From Candidatus Devosia symbiotica (GTDB taxonomy: Bacteria; Pseudomonadota; Alphaproteobacteria; Rhizobiales; Devosiaceae): 57,059 nt of DNA. The stretch spans positions 1 through 57,059 of the forward strand of contig JALBVE010000004.1 of NCBI GenBank assembly GCA_025050575.1, written 5' to 3'. Below are positions 1 to 9,043 of this stretch, piece after piece; positions within the stretch are counted from its first letter, which is position 1; every line of letters starts with the position of its first letter. Both the position numbers and the translations under genes were made by a program. The notes beneath the pieces are model-generated. The model made no database searches. It was given only the letters and a program-made list of their open reading frames with translations, and was not told where the DNA came from.

Positions 1-520
1 ATTATGGTGGCGGGCCTTCTCGTCGATGATGGACCCGATATTGGCCGTATCTGGCAGGATGATCTCATCATGCGGCCTGCCCGATAAGGATCATCGGCAG
101 GCAGTTTTCGTCCTTTTTCCACGAGCACATCAAACAGCACCGGATCGTCATAGTCGAACATCTCGGCAATCGCCGCGTCGAGCTTGGCCCGGTTTGAACA
201 GCGATTGATCATCACATCGCAGTCATGCATCGCTAGATTGGCTTCGTAAGTACCGTGCATGCCCAGCATACCTATCCACTGCTTGTTCGACGCTGGAACG
301 CCCCGGGCCCATCAGGGCCGAGGTCACCGGAAAGCCCGTCAACTCGGCCAATTCGCGAAGGTGCGCGGAAGCCTGCGGGCTCACATTGATCACACCACCA
401 CCGGTATAAAAGATCGGCCGTTCGGCCTTAAGCATCAGATCGACTGCCGCTTCGATGGCAGCACTATCGCCGTCCATCTGGGGGCGATAGCTTTGGTGAT
501 GCAAGGTCTCGAGAGCAGAT
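1..520 (-). pseudogene. ilvB: Acetolactate synthase large subunit remnant (internal deletion)
   Basis: Reading leftward, the translation gives the central stretch of the thiamine-diphosphate enzyme acetolactate synthase (SYRPQM, then a GGGVIN segment and PVTS.LMG), then [19 protein letters not shown], and then jumps to the family's far C-terminus ([13 protein letters not shown] and a [11 protein letters not shown] segment). The middle of the enzyme is therefore missing, and the frame is broken several times. The N-terminal third is also absent; the phosphate permease begins about 100 bases beyond the last match. In an intact cell this enzyme starts branched-chain amino acid synthesis, so the locus suggests loss of that route unless another copy exists. 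The gene runs off the left edge of the window. The boundary at 520 is approximate. Confidence 0.8.
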
Positions 521-622
521 ATGAGCACCACCTGTGCAATCAACTGGGGTAGCGTGCAACTAGGGGGTAGCCATTTGTACTGACAATGGTATTGCCCACC
601 AAACACTTCATGTGACGGATAT

Positions 623-2128
623 GTGACAATGGCAAAGCCCGCGCTGGATAAAGACCTCAAGCGGGTCTCCGGCCTCGAAGTCGTCACCCATGACCTTGCT
701 CGCTCCTTGGCAGGTCCGGGCATTGCTCTGATATTCCTGCTAGCCGCTGCAGTCTGGGCCAATTTCGTGGTCGCCGACGGACCCACTAGCTATCTAGTGG
801 TCATCGCTGCCGTGATCGCCGGCTATATGGCGCTCAATGTCGGTGCCAATGACGTTGCCAACAATATGGGCCCCGCGGTTGGTTCCAAGGCGCTGACCAT
901 GTTAGGCGCCCTCCTGATCGCAGGCACTTTCGAAGCCGCAGGCGCTATGCTTGCCGGTGGCGACGTGGTCAACACGGTGGCCTGCGACCTGCTGATCGGC
1001 GATCAACTCGACGGCAGCACCTTTGTTCTAGTGATGATGGCCGCCTTGCTCGCCTCCGCACTCTGGATCAATCTGGCCACCATTATCGACGCGCCCGTTT
1101 CAACCACACATGCGGTGGTCGGCGGTGTTGTCGGCGCCGGCGTTGCGTCAGCTGGCTTTAGTTTCGTCGCCTGGCCCGTCATCGGCACCATCGCGGCTAA
1201 CTGGGTGATCTCCCCTGTGCTTGGCGGCATTTTTGCCGCTGTCCTGCTCACCATCATCCGCATCACCATCACCAATCGCATCGACAAAATTTCGGCAGCG
1301 CGCGTCTGGGTGCCAATTCTGGTAGCTCTGATGACAGGCGTTTTTGCCATGTACCTGGCCACCAAGGGCCTCAAGCGCATCTGGAAGCCGGATCTGCCAC
1401 TGGTCGTATTGTTGGGTCTAGCTTTTGCGGCCTTGGGATGGATCATCGCCATGCCCATGGTGCGACGCCAGTCGCTGACCATCGAGAACCGCAAAAAACA
1501 CATCGCCAAGCTGTTCCGCGTACCGCTGATCGTCGCGGCCGCCCTGCTTTCTTTTGCCCACGGCGCCAATGATGTCGCCAATGCGGTGGGGCCGTTCACG
1601 GCCATCGTCACCACAATCCAGACTGACCATATAGAGTCGGTCGGACTAGCCCTGCCACTATGGGTGCTGTTTATCGGTGCAGTCGGTATCGCCTTGGGGC
1701 TTGCCTTATTCGGGCCACGCCTTATCCGCAAAATTGGCGAACAGATTACCAAGCTCAACGAGATTCGCGCCTATTGCGTAGCACTGTCAGCCGCCTGCAC
1801 CGTTCTGGCCGCCTCGGCGTTGGGCCTACCGGTGTCATCCACCCACATTGCCGTGGGCGCCATCTTTGGTGTGGGCTTCCTGCGCGAATACATTGCTCTG
1901 CGTGAAATGAAGGGCAATGCCGTCCCCGCCCAGGCACGTTTCGTGGACCCAACAATGCTCAATGCCACGCCCGAAGATGCGTTGGCCAAGGAGCGTCAGC
2001 AAGCAAGACGGCGTCTCGTTCGGCGTCAGCATGTGCTGGGAATCGCGGCGGCCTGGGTGATTACAGTTCCGGCGTCAGCGCTGCTGGCTGCACTGGTGTT
2101 TCTCAGCCTGAAACTAGTGATCGGCTAG
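623..2128 (+). CDS. pit: Inorganic phosphate transporter, PiT family
   Basis: This is an intact 501-residue inner membrane permease of the PiT family, which imports phosphate in symport with cations. The two signature repeats are visible: GANDVANNMGPAVGS near residues 75-90 and HGANDVANAVGPF near 313-325, as expected for the duplicated family fold. About ten hydrophobic segments are evident, with a hydrophilic loop after each signature half. GTG at 623 gives the longest reading and ATG at 629 is an equally good start; neither has a strong ribosome site. It stands alone between the ilvB remnant and the convergent Nudix gene, whose stop lies only two bases beyond. No Pho box was recognised upstream. 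Confidence 0.93.
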   Translation: MTMAKPALDKDLKRVSGLEVVTHDLARSLAGPGIALIFLLAAAVWANFVVADGPTSYLVVIAAVIAGYMALNVGANDVANNMGPAVGSKALTMLGALLIAGTFEAAGAMLAGGDVVNTVACDLLIGDQLDGSTFVLVMMAALLASALWINLATIIDAPVSTTHAVVGGVVGAGVASAGFSFVAWPVIGTIAANWVISPVLGGIFAAVLLTIIRITITNRIDKISAARVWVPILVALMTGVFAMYLATKGLKRIWKPDLPLVVLLGLAFAALGWIIAMPMVRRQSLTIENRKKHIAKLFRVPLIVAAALLSFAHGANDVANAVGPFTAIVTTIQTDHIESVGLALPLWVLFIGAVGIALGLALFGPRLIRKIGEQITKLNEIRAYCVALSAACTVLAASALGLPVSSTHIAVGAIFGVGFLREYIALREMKGNAVPAQARFVDPTMLNATPEDALAKERQQARRRLVRRQHVLGIAAAWVITVPASALLAALVFLSLKLVIG

Positions 2129-2130
2129 GC

Positions 2131-2586
2131 TTACGCCTGCCGCCTGGCGAGCGATTTGGCGATGTGGCGCAAGGCTGGATCCACCAGCAGACGCTCCGCC
2201 TCGGACATCACAGCCCAATGCCGCAACCGCTGATTCTGTTCTTTCCAGCTCTCAAGCTGAGTCTCGACCAGCATGGGATAGATGTCGACATCCACCAGGG
2301 CCGAATCATCAATATCCGAATCAGTGCGATAGCTGCCGATCGGCGTTTCCTCGATCTTGCCAACGACCCCAGCTTCTTCTAGAGCTTCCATGGCTGCGCT
2401 TTGGCTGGGCGACATATTGGCTTCAATCGCCCCCTTGGGAAAAATCCAGCGCCCATTGCGGTGTGAGGTGATCAGCAAAACACTCAACCGCCCGTCGATC
2501 AGAGCATAGGGCAAGGCGCCAGCCTGGCGGTGCTCCGCCGGCGTTTCAACCTTGGAGCTCCAATTGCGCAGGAAATTCTTGAACAT
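2131..2586 (-). CDS. Nudix hydrolase
   Basis: A 151-residue Nudix-fold protein resembling the alphaproteobacterial diphosphoinositol-polyphosphate-hydrolase-like group. The core reads RWIFPKGAIEANMS followed by AAMEALEEAGVVG. This aligns with the Nudix box, but two normally conserved positions are methionine: the E seven residues into the box and the R of REUXEE. The metal-binding EE pair and the final glycine remain. Such changes may be natural in this subgroup or early decay, so catalytic activity is uncertain. The start at 2586 was chosen over a longer reading to 2706 because AAGGGA stands just upstream and the extra residues look like read-through of the cspA terminator region. Confidence 0.8.
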   Translation of the reverse strand: MFKNFLRNWSSKVETPAEHRQAGALPYALIDGRLSVLLITSHRNGRWIFPKGAIEANMSPSQSAAMEALEEAGVVGKIEETPIGSYRTDSDIDDSALVDVDIYPMLVETQLESWKEQNQRLRHWAVMSEAERLLVDPALRHIAKSLARRQA

Positions 2587-2670
2587 CGACGTCCCTTTGA
2601 CTGAGAAGCCTTCTGCCGTCACATAACACACCACTATCGCAGGCAAAGCTCTCTGCGACCGAACGCCCAC

Positions 2671-2695
2671 AAAAAGGGCCTCACAAAGGGCCCTT
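2671..2695 (-). terminator. Rho-independent terminator of cspA
   Basis: In the leftward direction a perfect 7-bp stem (AAGGGCC with GGCCCTT, 8-base loop) is followed by a T run. It lies just past the cspA stop and before the Nudix start, so the two genes are probably separate transcripts. Confidence 0.8.
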
Positions 2696-2717
2696 CCGTA
2701 AATCAAAGCAGCAGATA

Positions 2718-2933
2718 TTAGCTGAGCAGAGTAAGGTTGGTTGCCGACTCTTTGCCGTCGCGACCGGTCTCGAGCTCATAGGTGACCTTGTCGCCTTCAT
2801 ACAAGCCCTGCAGGCCAGAACGCTGAACGGCCGAAATGTGCACAAAGGCGTCCTTGCTGCCATCTTCAGGAGAGATGAAGCCGAAGCCTTTGGTAGTATT
2901 GAAGAATTTTACGGTACCTGTGATAACAGCCAT
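2718..2933 (-). CDS. cspA: Cold shock protein, CspA family
   Basis: A 71-residue single cold-shock domain protein, the usual length of the family. The RNA-binding motifs are clear: KGFGFI (RNP1) near residues 15-20 and AFVHIS (RNP2) near 29-34. Such proteins bind single-stranded RNA and DNA and act as RNA chaperones in the cytoplasm. The gene has its own strong terminator downstream. The upstream leader, up to the divergently unoccupied stretch near 3130, is long, which fits the structured 5' leaders of csp genes, but I could not assign a promoter with confidence. Which paralogue it is cannot be told from sequence alone. Confidence 0.93.
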   Translation of the reverse strand: MAVITGTVKFFNTTKGFGFISPEDGSKDAFVHISAVQRSGLQGLYEGDKVTYELETGRDGKESATNLTLLS

Positions 2934-3223
2934 AGAACTTAGTCCTTACAAGTGGTCGCCGCTAGGGCGGCTAAGGGTTGAAAACGGATCCGAAGTCAGG
3001 TCCGGACTAACGATTCACAAATCAGGAGATAGCCAAGTTCCCGGATCAACCGGTCGATCAGATAGCGCGAGACAGTGTCGTAGGCATAACATATGCCGGC
3101 TATCTCTCGCAAATTCAAGGCTTTTCCTTGTCAATGAAAACGCTCGACCGCCAAACAAGTTGGGACTGGGCGTTCAACGCCGATCTGGCGCGTTGCAGCA
3201 CGTGGCGATGCTGTAAGTTTAAT

Positions 3224-3496
3224 TTAGCCCTTCGGACAAGTGTCGTAATAGCGGCTGCCATTGGCACGCTGATAAACGCACTGGTCGAAATAACCCGCAC
3301 GCTTGCCAAGAAGATTGCTCGCAGCGGCGCCGACAACACCGCCAATACCGGCGCCAACAGCCGTGCCGACGACACTGCCCGTGGTGACTGCACCAACGAC
3401 TGCGCCAGCACCCGCTCCTACAGCAGCACCCTGCTGGGTCATGGTGCAAGCCGCGAGCGACAGAACGATTGCGGCGATAATTAGAATCTTATGCAT
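3224..3496 (-). CDS. Small glycine-zipper lipoprotein
   Basis: A 90-residue protein with a typical lipoprotein signal: MHK, a hydrophobic stretch, then LAAC at residues 14-17, so Cys17 would be lipidated. The mature part is a glycine-zipper segment rich in GAxxG steps (residues 24-62) followed by a short polar tail with two cysteines (FDQC and YDTC). Glycine-zipper outer membrane lipoproteins of this kind (SlyB and YMGG-like) are envelope stress or integrity factors; the precise role here is unknown. It stands alone, with a purine-rich ribosome site just upstream of 3496. It appears intact. Confidence 0.75.
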   Translation of the reverse strand: MHKILIIAAIVLSLAACTMTQQGAAVGAGAGAVVGAVTTGSVVGTAVGAGIGGVVGAAASNLLGKRAGYFDQCVYQRANGSRYYDTCPKG

Positions 3497-3559
3497 GGAA
3501 TTCTCCGAGGAAATCTCAACTTGAGAATGCCCGAGCCAGCAAATGGTTCCAGTTCAATT

Positions 3560-3844
3560 TTAACCAGATTGCTGGGACCCCAGCGCACCCGCCACTGCTA
3601 CGATCAACCAACCCAGAATCATCGCCACGCCGCCCAGCGGCGCAGTACCTGGAAATAGGCAATGCCCCAGCAAACCCAAGACCAGCAGTGCCGACCCATG
3701 CGCCAAAGAGATCGCAGCGATAGCCGCCAGATTGCGCGACCCCCCACCACGGGACACCGCGGCTAGCGCCATCACCCCGCTCATCCCAGCCAAGCCTACT
3801 GCCAGCACCAAGATACGTGCATCCATTTCGGTTTTCATATCCAT
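3560..3844 (-). CDS. DUF423 membrane protein, shortened by an internal deletion
   Basis: The 94-residue reading resembles DUF423 membrane proteins: hydrophobic helices at about residues 8-28 and 32-52, then directly FPGTAPLGGV and ILGWL, which is the family's last helix. Family members are usually about 120-130 residues with four helices. Here the third helix seems to be missing in frame, so the last helix would face the wrong way. GGAAG seven bases upstream supports the start at 3844. The frame is open, but given the decay of its neighbours it may be non-functional. DUF423 function is unknown in any case. Confidence 0.5.
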   Translation of the reverse strand: MDMKTEMDARILVLAVGLAGMSGVMALAAVSRGGGSRNLAAIAAISLAHGSALLVLGLLGHCLFPGTAPLGGVAMILGWLIVAVAGALGSQQSG

Positions 3845-4977
3845 GACTATGCTTCCGCAGAACCTGCGGCCCGCGCCCCTTCCGCCACTGGCCACTGGTA
3901 GTCACGCAATTGGCGCAAAATGCCCTGACGGCTACGGATGTCATCATGGCCGGTTGGCTTGGGCCAAACTTTCTGGCCACTGGCACATTGGCCACCACAT
4001 TTCTAATGCCTTTTCTCGTGCTCGGTTTTGGCATTGTCGGCGCCGTCGCCCTGCTGATGGCCCAGGCACATTGCCTTGCATTCGCTGCTGTTTGCCTTTG
4101 ACCCTACGCGCATCATCCTGTGAGTCACCCTGGGCGGGGTTGTCTTCAACGCCATGGCTAATTACGCCCTGATCTTTGGCAATTTTAGCTTCCCGCGCCT
4201 GGAACTGCGCGGCTCGGCTATCGCCACCGCATTAACCAATGTGCTAATGTTTGCCCTGATGCTGACCTACGTGCTGCGTTACTGCCGCTTCAAGCGTTTC
4301 AACCTGATGATCCGTTTCTGAAGGCCCGATTGGCCGCGCTTCCGCGAAATCTTCCGCATCGGCATCCCGATCAGCCTTACTGTAACTGTCCGAGGTCGGC
4401 TTGTTCACCGCCGCTGCCCTGCTGATGGGCTTGCTGGACACCGACGAGGTAGTCACCCATGCCGTTGCCCTGCAATGCACCTCCATGGCCTTCATGGTGC
4501 CGCTGGGCCTAGGAATTGCCGCCACTGCGTGCGTCGGCACGGCTTATGGCCGCAGTGACCCCGAAGGCGTGCGCAAGGCCGGCTGGACCGCCTTCGTCCT
4601 TGGCACCGGCTTCATGACGCTGAGCTGCATTCTGTTTCTCACTATGGGCCCGCTCATTGTCAGTTGGTTTCTTGATCCGCGCTCGGCAGCCAACGCTAAT
4701 GCCCTAAGCCTGGCCGTCACTTTTCTAGCGGTCGCCGGCCTGTTTCAGATTGTTGATGGCGCTCAGATCGTGGCCGCTCATGCCCTGCGCAGCCTCAGCG
4801 ACACAACAATCCCCATGATCATGGCCATTGTCAGCTATTAGTTCATTGGCTTGCCCGTAGCATACATCATAGGCTTTGTGCTCGAATAGCGCGGTCGGCA
4901 TCTGACTAGGTCTGACTGCCAGCCTGGGCATTGTTGCCACCGTGATGCTAGTAACCCGCTTTGCTATGCGCGAACGG
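3842..4977 (+). pseudogene. MATE-family multidrug/cation exporter, multiply frameshifted
   Basis: Stitching frames together gives most of a MATE efflux protein: AQNALTATDVIMAGWLGP, then NYALIFGNF, GSAIATALTNVLMF, GIPISLTV, the long open stretch 4401-4841 (LLMGLLDTDEV, VPLGLGIAAT, TAYGRSDPEGVRKAG), and a C-terminus ending VTRFAMRER. At least four frame changes or stops (for example a TGA near 4121 and at 4319) and a deletion after MAQAH destroy it. Intact relatives use Na+ or H+ gradients to expel drugs. Its end overlaps the 3' end of miaA on the other strand. It is clearly dead, but recognisable over nearly its full length, so inactivation is recent. Confidence 0.85.
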
Positions 4978-5856
4978 CTCCGCCTTCAGCACGCGACGCG
5001 GCCAGTCGCCAAACCGATTGCGAAACCAGGTGCGCTGACGCTTGGCATATTGGTGGGTGGCGATGGTAGCCAAGGTAATGGCGTCATCCTGCCCTCTAAC
5101 GCCATCAAGCCAGTCGCCGATTTCGCGCACTCCGATCGCCTTGGTGATCGGCAGGCCAGGATCGAGATCGAGCGCTCGCAGGGCCTGCACTTCCTCAATG
5201 GCCCCACCGGTGAACATGGCCGCAAAGCGCCTGCCGATCCGATCACGCAACAGCTCGCGCTCAGGGTCTAGCACCATGCGTTCGATGTCAAAATCGTCGA
5301 GCGCACCAGGCTGCTTATCATCCTGAAAACTCGACAGCGTGCGGCCGGTGGCCCGCTTCACCGCCAGCGCTCGGATTAGGCGCTGCGGATCGGCCACCTT
5401 GAGCAGGGCCGCCGCCTCAGGGTCTTCGGCCTGCAACAGAGTCAGTCGCTGAGCGCCGTCCAGTGCTTGAATTTCTTGTTGAACTTGAACCGCGATATCT
5501 GCCGGCAGATCGGGTATGTCGGCGAATCCGTTCAGCAAGGCATCGAAGTAAAGCCCTGTTCCACCAATGAAAATCAACGGCATCTCGCCTGTATTGCCGA
5601 TAACCTCACGCACCGCTGTCAGCCACTGACCAGTGGAGAACCGTGTCGTCGCCGGCACGATGCCATAGAGGCGATGGGGGGCCAGAGCCTCCTCCTCAAC
5701 CCCCGGACGCGCAGTCACAACACGCAAGATGTCATAAACCTGCATAGAGTCGGCATTGACGATCACCCCGCCTTGAGCTTGCGCCATGGCGAGCGCCAGC
5801 GCCGACTTGCCACTGGCAGTCGGACCCGCTATTAGAATGGCGCGCCTGCGGCCCAT
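4948..5856 (-). CDS. miaA: tRNA dimethylallyltransferase
   Basis: An intact 302-residue MiaA, which adds a dimethylallyl group to A37 of tRNAs reading UNN codons. The P-loop GPTASGKS lies at residues 11-18, and the DSMQVYD substrate-contact motif and the GGTGLYFDALLNG segment are present. The C-terminal ATHQYAKRQRTWFRNR tRNA-binding region is complete. I chose the ATG at 5856 because GGGAGGA stands just upstream and the family starts a few residues before the P-loop; a longer reading to 5979 only crosses serB in antisense. It is divergent from serB with 28 bases between starts, so each gene's transcription signals must overlap the other. Confidence 0.95.
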   Translation of the reverse strand: MGRRRAILIAGPTASGKSALALAMAQAQGGVIVNADSMQVYDILRVVTARPGVEEEALAPHRLYGIVPATTRFSTGQWLTAVREVIGNTGEMPLIFIGGTGLYFDALLNGFADIPDLPADIAVQVQQEIQALDGAQRLTLLQAEDPEAAALLKVADPQRLIRALAVKRATGRTLSSFQDDKQPGALDDFDIERMVLDPERELLRDRIGRRFAAMFTGGAIEEVQALRALDLDPGLPITKAIGVREIGDWLDGVRGQDDAITLATIATHQYAKRQRTWFRNRFGDWPRRVLKAEPFAHSKAGY

Positions 5857-5884
5857 CACGCGTATCCTCCCAGGAGCAATTCCT

Positions 5885-6757
5885 ATGCCAGTTCTTTGCC
5901 TCATCGCCAATCCTACCGATTCCGAACTCGACCCAGCTCTCGCTGCCGCAGTGGCGCAGGAAACCGGCGGCGAACTCAACTGGCTAGATCATTCCATTGC
6001 TTGCGAGATCATCGAGCCCACTTCAACCCAAGCATTAGAATTGGCGCGCCAGATTATCGGCAAGGCCAAGGTTGATGCTGCACTGGTCCCCACCGAGGGT
6101 CGCCGCAAGCAGATCCTGATCGCCGACATGGATTCCACTATGATCAATGAGGAGTGCATCGACGAGCTCGCTGCGGCCCTAGGGATCAAGGATCAGGTCG
6201 CCGATATTACTGATCGCGCTATGCGCGGCGAACTCGACTTCGCCGCAGCGCTCGACACCCGCGTCGCCCTGCTCAAAGGGCTTGAGCGCAAGGTAATCGA
6301 AGAAGTACGTCGCGAACAGATCACCCTGACCCCCGGCGGTCGCGTCCTGATCCAAACCATAAAGGCCTATGGCGCTTACACAGCGCTGGTCTCGGGCGGG
6401 TTCACGTTCTTCGCCGATTTTTTTGCCAAGCGCATTGGCTTTGACGAAGCCGTCGCAAATGTGCTCGAGTTTGACGGCGATCGCCTCACGGGTACCGTGG
6501 CAAAGCCCATCGTCGACAAATCCACCAAGCGTGAGCGCCTGATGGCGCTGTCCAGCGAACGCAATGTCCCACTCAGCCGCACTATGGCCGTGGGCGATGG
6601 CGCCAACGACTTGGAGATGATCCGCGTAGCCGGTTTCGGCGTAGCGCTGCACGCCAAACCCGCAGTCGCTGCCAAAGCAGGTATCCGCATCGATCATGCA
6701 GACCTTACCGCCCTGCTCTACCTGCAGGGCTATACCGACGAAGACATCGTGCGGTAA
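5885..6757 (+). CDS. serB: Phosphoserine phosphatase
   Basis: A 290-residue SerB, the last step of serine synthesis, dephosphorylating 3-phosphoserine. It is a HAD-superfamily enzyme: the nucleophile motif DMDSTMI lies near residues 82-88, the serine/threonine motif at LVSGGFTFF, and the metal motif at GDGANDLEM. The N-terminal 75 residues form the ACT-like domain seen in alphaproteobacterial SerB. AGGAG eight bases before 5885 fixes the start. It faces miaA divergently and converges on hflC, from which it is separated by the hflC terminator. Confidence 0.95.
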   Translation: MPVLCLIANPTDSELDPALAAAVAQETGGELNWLDHSIACEIIEPTSTQALELARQIIGKAKVDAALVPTEGRRKQILIADMDSTMINEECIDELAAALGIKDQVADITDRAMRGELDFAAALDTRVALLKGLERKVIEEVRREQITLTPGGRVLIQTIKAYGAYTALVSGGFTFFADFFAKRIGFDEAVANVLEFDGDRLTGTVAKPIVDKSTKRERLMALSSERNVPLSRTMAVGDGANDLEMIRVAGFGVALHAKPAVAAKAGIRIDHADLTALLYLQGYTDEDIVR

Positions 6758-6790
6758 CGTTCGACCGACTTGTCGACCTGATCCCTAAAT

Positions 6791-6821
6791 ACAAAAGGCC
6801 GGCGCAGACGACTGCACCGGC
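6791..6821 (-). terminator. Terminator at the end of the thyA-folA-hflKC operon
   Basis: Read leftward, a 10-bp stem (GCCGGTGCAG with CTGCGCCGGC, one G-T pair, 4-base loop) is followed by C and TTTT. It stands directly after the hflC stop. Confidence 0.85.
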
Positions 6822-6830
6822 AGAGACCGA

Positions 6831-7853
6831 CTATTGCGCCGTCGTGGCAGCTGGTGCCGCCTCGGCGGGTTTTGGAACGTCCGTGCCGACTGTTAGAATC
6901 AGCTGCGAATCATCCTGCAAGGTCATGATGGGCGCTGGCGTCGGCTGGATCGGCGCCGCCGGATTGACGGTGGCCTCAGGCAGTGTGCCGTTAGAACCGA
7001 AATAGCTGAAGAACGCGCTGTCTGGCGACAGCACCATCGTCGTACCGGTGCCTGGCAGAGCCGTACGATAGGCCTGCATGGAGCGATAGAACTCGAAGAA
7101 TTCCGGGTTCTGGCTATAGGCCGCCGCAAACAACCGGATGCGCTCGGCATCGCCCGTACCACGGATGATTTCCGCATCACGGGTTGCAGCTGCCACGATT
7201 TCCACCGACTGGCGATCTGCGATGGCGCGCAACGACTGGGCCTGTTCCTGGCCACGAGCCCGCAGCAGTGCGGCCTCGGCAAGACGTTCGGCTCGCATGC
7301 GTTCAAACGTAGTCGCCGACACATCGGAATCCAGATCGGTGCGCAGGATCCGTACATCGACAACGTCGATGCCCAGCTTGGCAAGGTCAGGACGGACCAG
7401 ATCGCGCACTTCCTGCATCATCTGTGCCCGCTGTTCGGACAGCGCAGCATTGAATTCACGCAAGCCATAAACCTGGCGCAATGCAGAATCGAGACTGGCC
7501 CCGATACGATCTTCAGCAACCGATAATTGGCCAGTGGCCCGTTCACGGAACGGCCGCGGATCGGAGATCTTATAAGTCAGGAAGGCGTCAACCTGGTAGA
7601 AGGCATTGCCAGAAACCTGTACTCGCATATTGGCGATGTCATAACGCAGCAGCCGGCCTTCGATGACCTGCACGCTGTCTACAAAGTCGGTCGGAATCTT
7701 GAAGTATAGGCCCGGCTTGGTACGCACATCGGTGATCTGGCCAAAGCGCATCACGATGGCTTGCTGTCGCGTATCTACGATGTAGATCGAGGAAAACACA
7801 ACATAGAGTGCCGCGAACACAATAGCGCCGAGTAAGATAAGACGGTTTTGCAT
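6831..7853 (-). CDS. hflC: HflC, modulator of FtsH protease
   Basis: A 340-residue SPFH-domain protein. It has one N-terminal membrane helix (about residues 5-24), then the prohibitin/SPFH domain beginning near VDTRQQAIVMRFGQ, a long charged alanine-rich coiled region, and a C-terminus facing the periplasm. HflC pairs with HflK in a large ring-like membrane assembly that surrounds the FtsH protease and controls turnover of membrane proteins. The hydrophilic, proline- and alanine-rich C-terminal tail is typical of alphaproteobacteria. The start lies 3 bases after the hflK stop, so the two are translated from one message ending at the terminator just downstream. Confidence 0.95.
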   Translation of the reverse strand: MQNRLILLGAIVFAALYVVFSSIYIVDTRQQAIVMRFGQITDVRTKPGLYFKIPTDFVDSVQVIEGRLLRYDIANMRVQVSGNAFYQVDAFLTYKISDPRPFRERATGQLSVAEDRIGASLDSALRQVYGLREFNAALSEQRAQMMQEVRDLVRPDLAKLGIDVVDVRILRTDLDSDVSATTFERMRAERLAEAALLRARGQEQAQSLRAIADRQSVEIVAAATRDAEIIRGTGDAERIRLFAAAYSQNPEFFEFYRSMQAYRTALPGTGTTMVLSPDSAFFSYFGSNGTLPEATVNPAAPIQPTPAPIMTLQDDSQLILTVGTDVPKPAEAAPAATTAQ

Positions 7854-7856
7854 GAC

Positions 7857-8981
7857 TTAGTTTCCCGTCGTCGAAGTGGTCGCATCGGTCTTGTTGCCAG
7901 ACCGCAATTCAGGCAGCGGCAGATAAGGCACCACTGGATTGCCATCGGCGCCGCTTTCGATCAGCACCTTTTCCGAGCCACCGAGCACCTGCTCCATGGT
8001 CTCCAAATACAGCCGCTTGCGTGTCACCTCGGGCGAATTGACGTATTCGGCATAAACGGCGTTGAAACGTTGGGATTCACCGGTTGCCTCCTGCACCACG
8101 CGATTAGTATAGGCTGCCGCATCTTCGCGCAGCGCTGCGGCGCGACCGCGGGCATCGCCCAGCAAGGTATTGGCATAAGAGCGCGCCTCTTCCTGCAGAC
8201 GCGTCTCGTCCTGGCGCGCGCGCTGGACTTCGTTGAACGCATCAATCACTTCAGCCGGTGGGCCAGCATTCTCGATCAGCACCTGGCTAACATTCACACC
8301 CAGATCGTAATTTTGCAGAATGCCCTGCATGATCGACAGTACTTCGGCAGACACGCCACTGCGGTCATCGCTGTAAATGTCTTGCGCTGGACGGCGGCCA
8401 ACCACTTCGCGCATCGCGCTTTCAGCAGCAAAACGCACCATAGATTCCTGATCGCGCACGTTGAACAGGTATTTCACCGGATCATCGATGGCCCAGAACA
8501 CCGAGAACTGCACGCTGACAATGTTTTGATCGCCCGAGAGCATCAACCCTTCGCTTGAGTCCAAAGAACTATTGCGCGCCGAGCCGCTGGCATCCGAAGC
8601 ACCAATCTGGGTCTGATTAACGGTTGTTACCGCACGCTCGACAGTTTCCACTGGCCACAGCAGGAAATGCAGGCCAGACATGGAAAGTTCGGCCTTGGGC
8701 GTACCAAAGCGCAGCTCGACGCCGACTTCCTGCGGATCAATCGTATAGACCGAATTGAGCCCCCAGAATACCAGCAGCGCCAGCGCCCCCCCGATCAACG
8801 CCTGGCGTCCGCCGGGCAACCCGTTGCGAAACTGGTCGCGGCTGCGGTTGAGAATATCCTCGAGATTGGGCGTGTTGCCACCCCCTGGACGGCGCAGACC
8901 ACCGCCACTGCCGCCGGGTGCCTGCCCCCAGGGGCCGCCATTATTGCGGCTACCCTCGCCTCCGTTATTCTCCCACGGCAT
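7857..8981 (-). CDS. hflK: HflK, modulator of FtsH protease
   Basis: A 374-residue partner of HflC. The first 45 residues are a glycine- and asparagine-rich cytoplasmic tail (MPWENNGGEG...), typical of HflK. A membrane helix at about residues 60-78 and an SPFH domain starting at YTIDPQEVGVELRFG follow, then a coiled region. AAGGGA lies just upstream of the start at 8981. It follows folA by 62 bases in the same direction and precedes hflC by 3. Both hfl genes are fully open, in contrast to the dead genes further upstream in this operon, which points to continued selection on membrane protein quality control. Confidence 0.95.
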   Translation of the reverse strand: MPWENNGGEGSRNNGGPWGQAPGGSGGGLRRPGGGNTPNLEDILNRSRDQFRNGLPGGRQALIGGALALLVFWGLNSVYTIDPQEVGVELRFGTPKAELSMSGLHFLLWPVETVERAVTTVNQTQIGASDASGSARNSSLDSSEGLMLSGDQNIVSVQFSVFWAIDDPVKYLFNVRDQESMVRFAAESAMREVVGRRPAQDIYSDDRSGVSAEVLSIMQGILQNYDLGVNVSQVLIENAGPPAEVIDAFNEVQRARQDETRLQEEARSYANTLLGDARGRAAALREDAAAYTNRVVQEATGESQRFNAVYAEYVNSPEVTRKRLYLETMEQVLGGSEKVLIESGADGNPVVPYLPLPELRSGNKTDATTSTTGN

Positions 8982-9043
8982 TACGTCCCTTTCGGATAAT
9001 CAAATCGTCCTTGCTGCCTTATATAGGTAAACGCTCTGCGCGA

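Noticed and set aside
1003-1758. Long open frame antisense to the phosphate permease
   Set aside because: Composition mirrors the opposite strand of a GC-rich membrane gene, with no ribosome site or recognisable domain.
3129-3160. TTGACA-type promoter for cspA
   Set aside because: A good -35 is present on the minus strand, but no convincing -10 at the right spacing.
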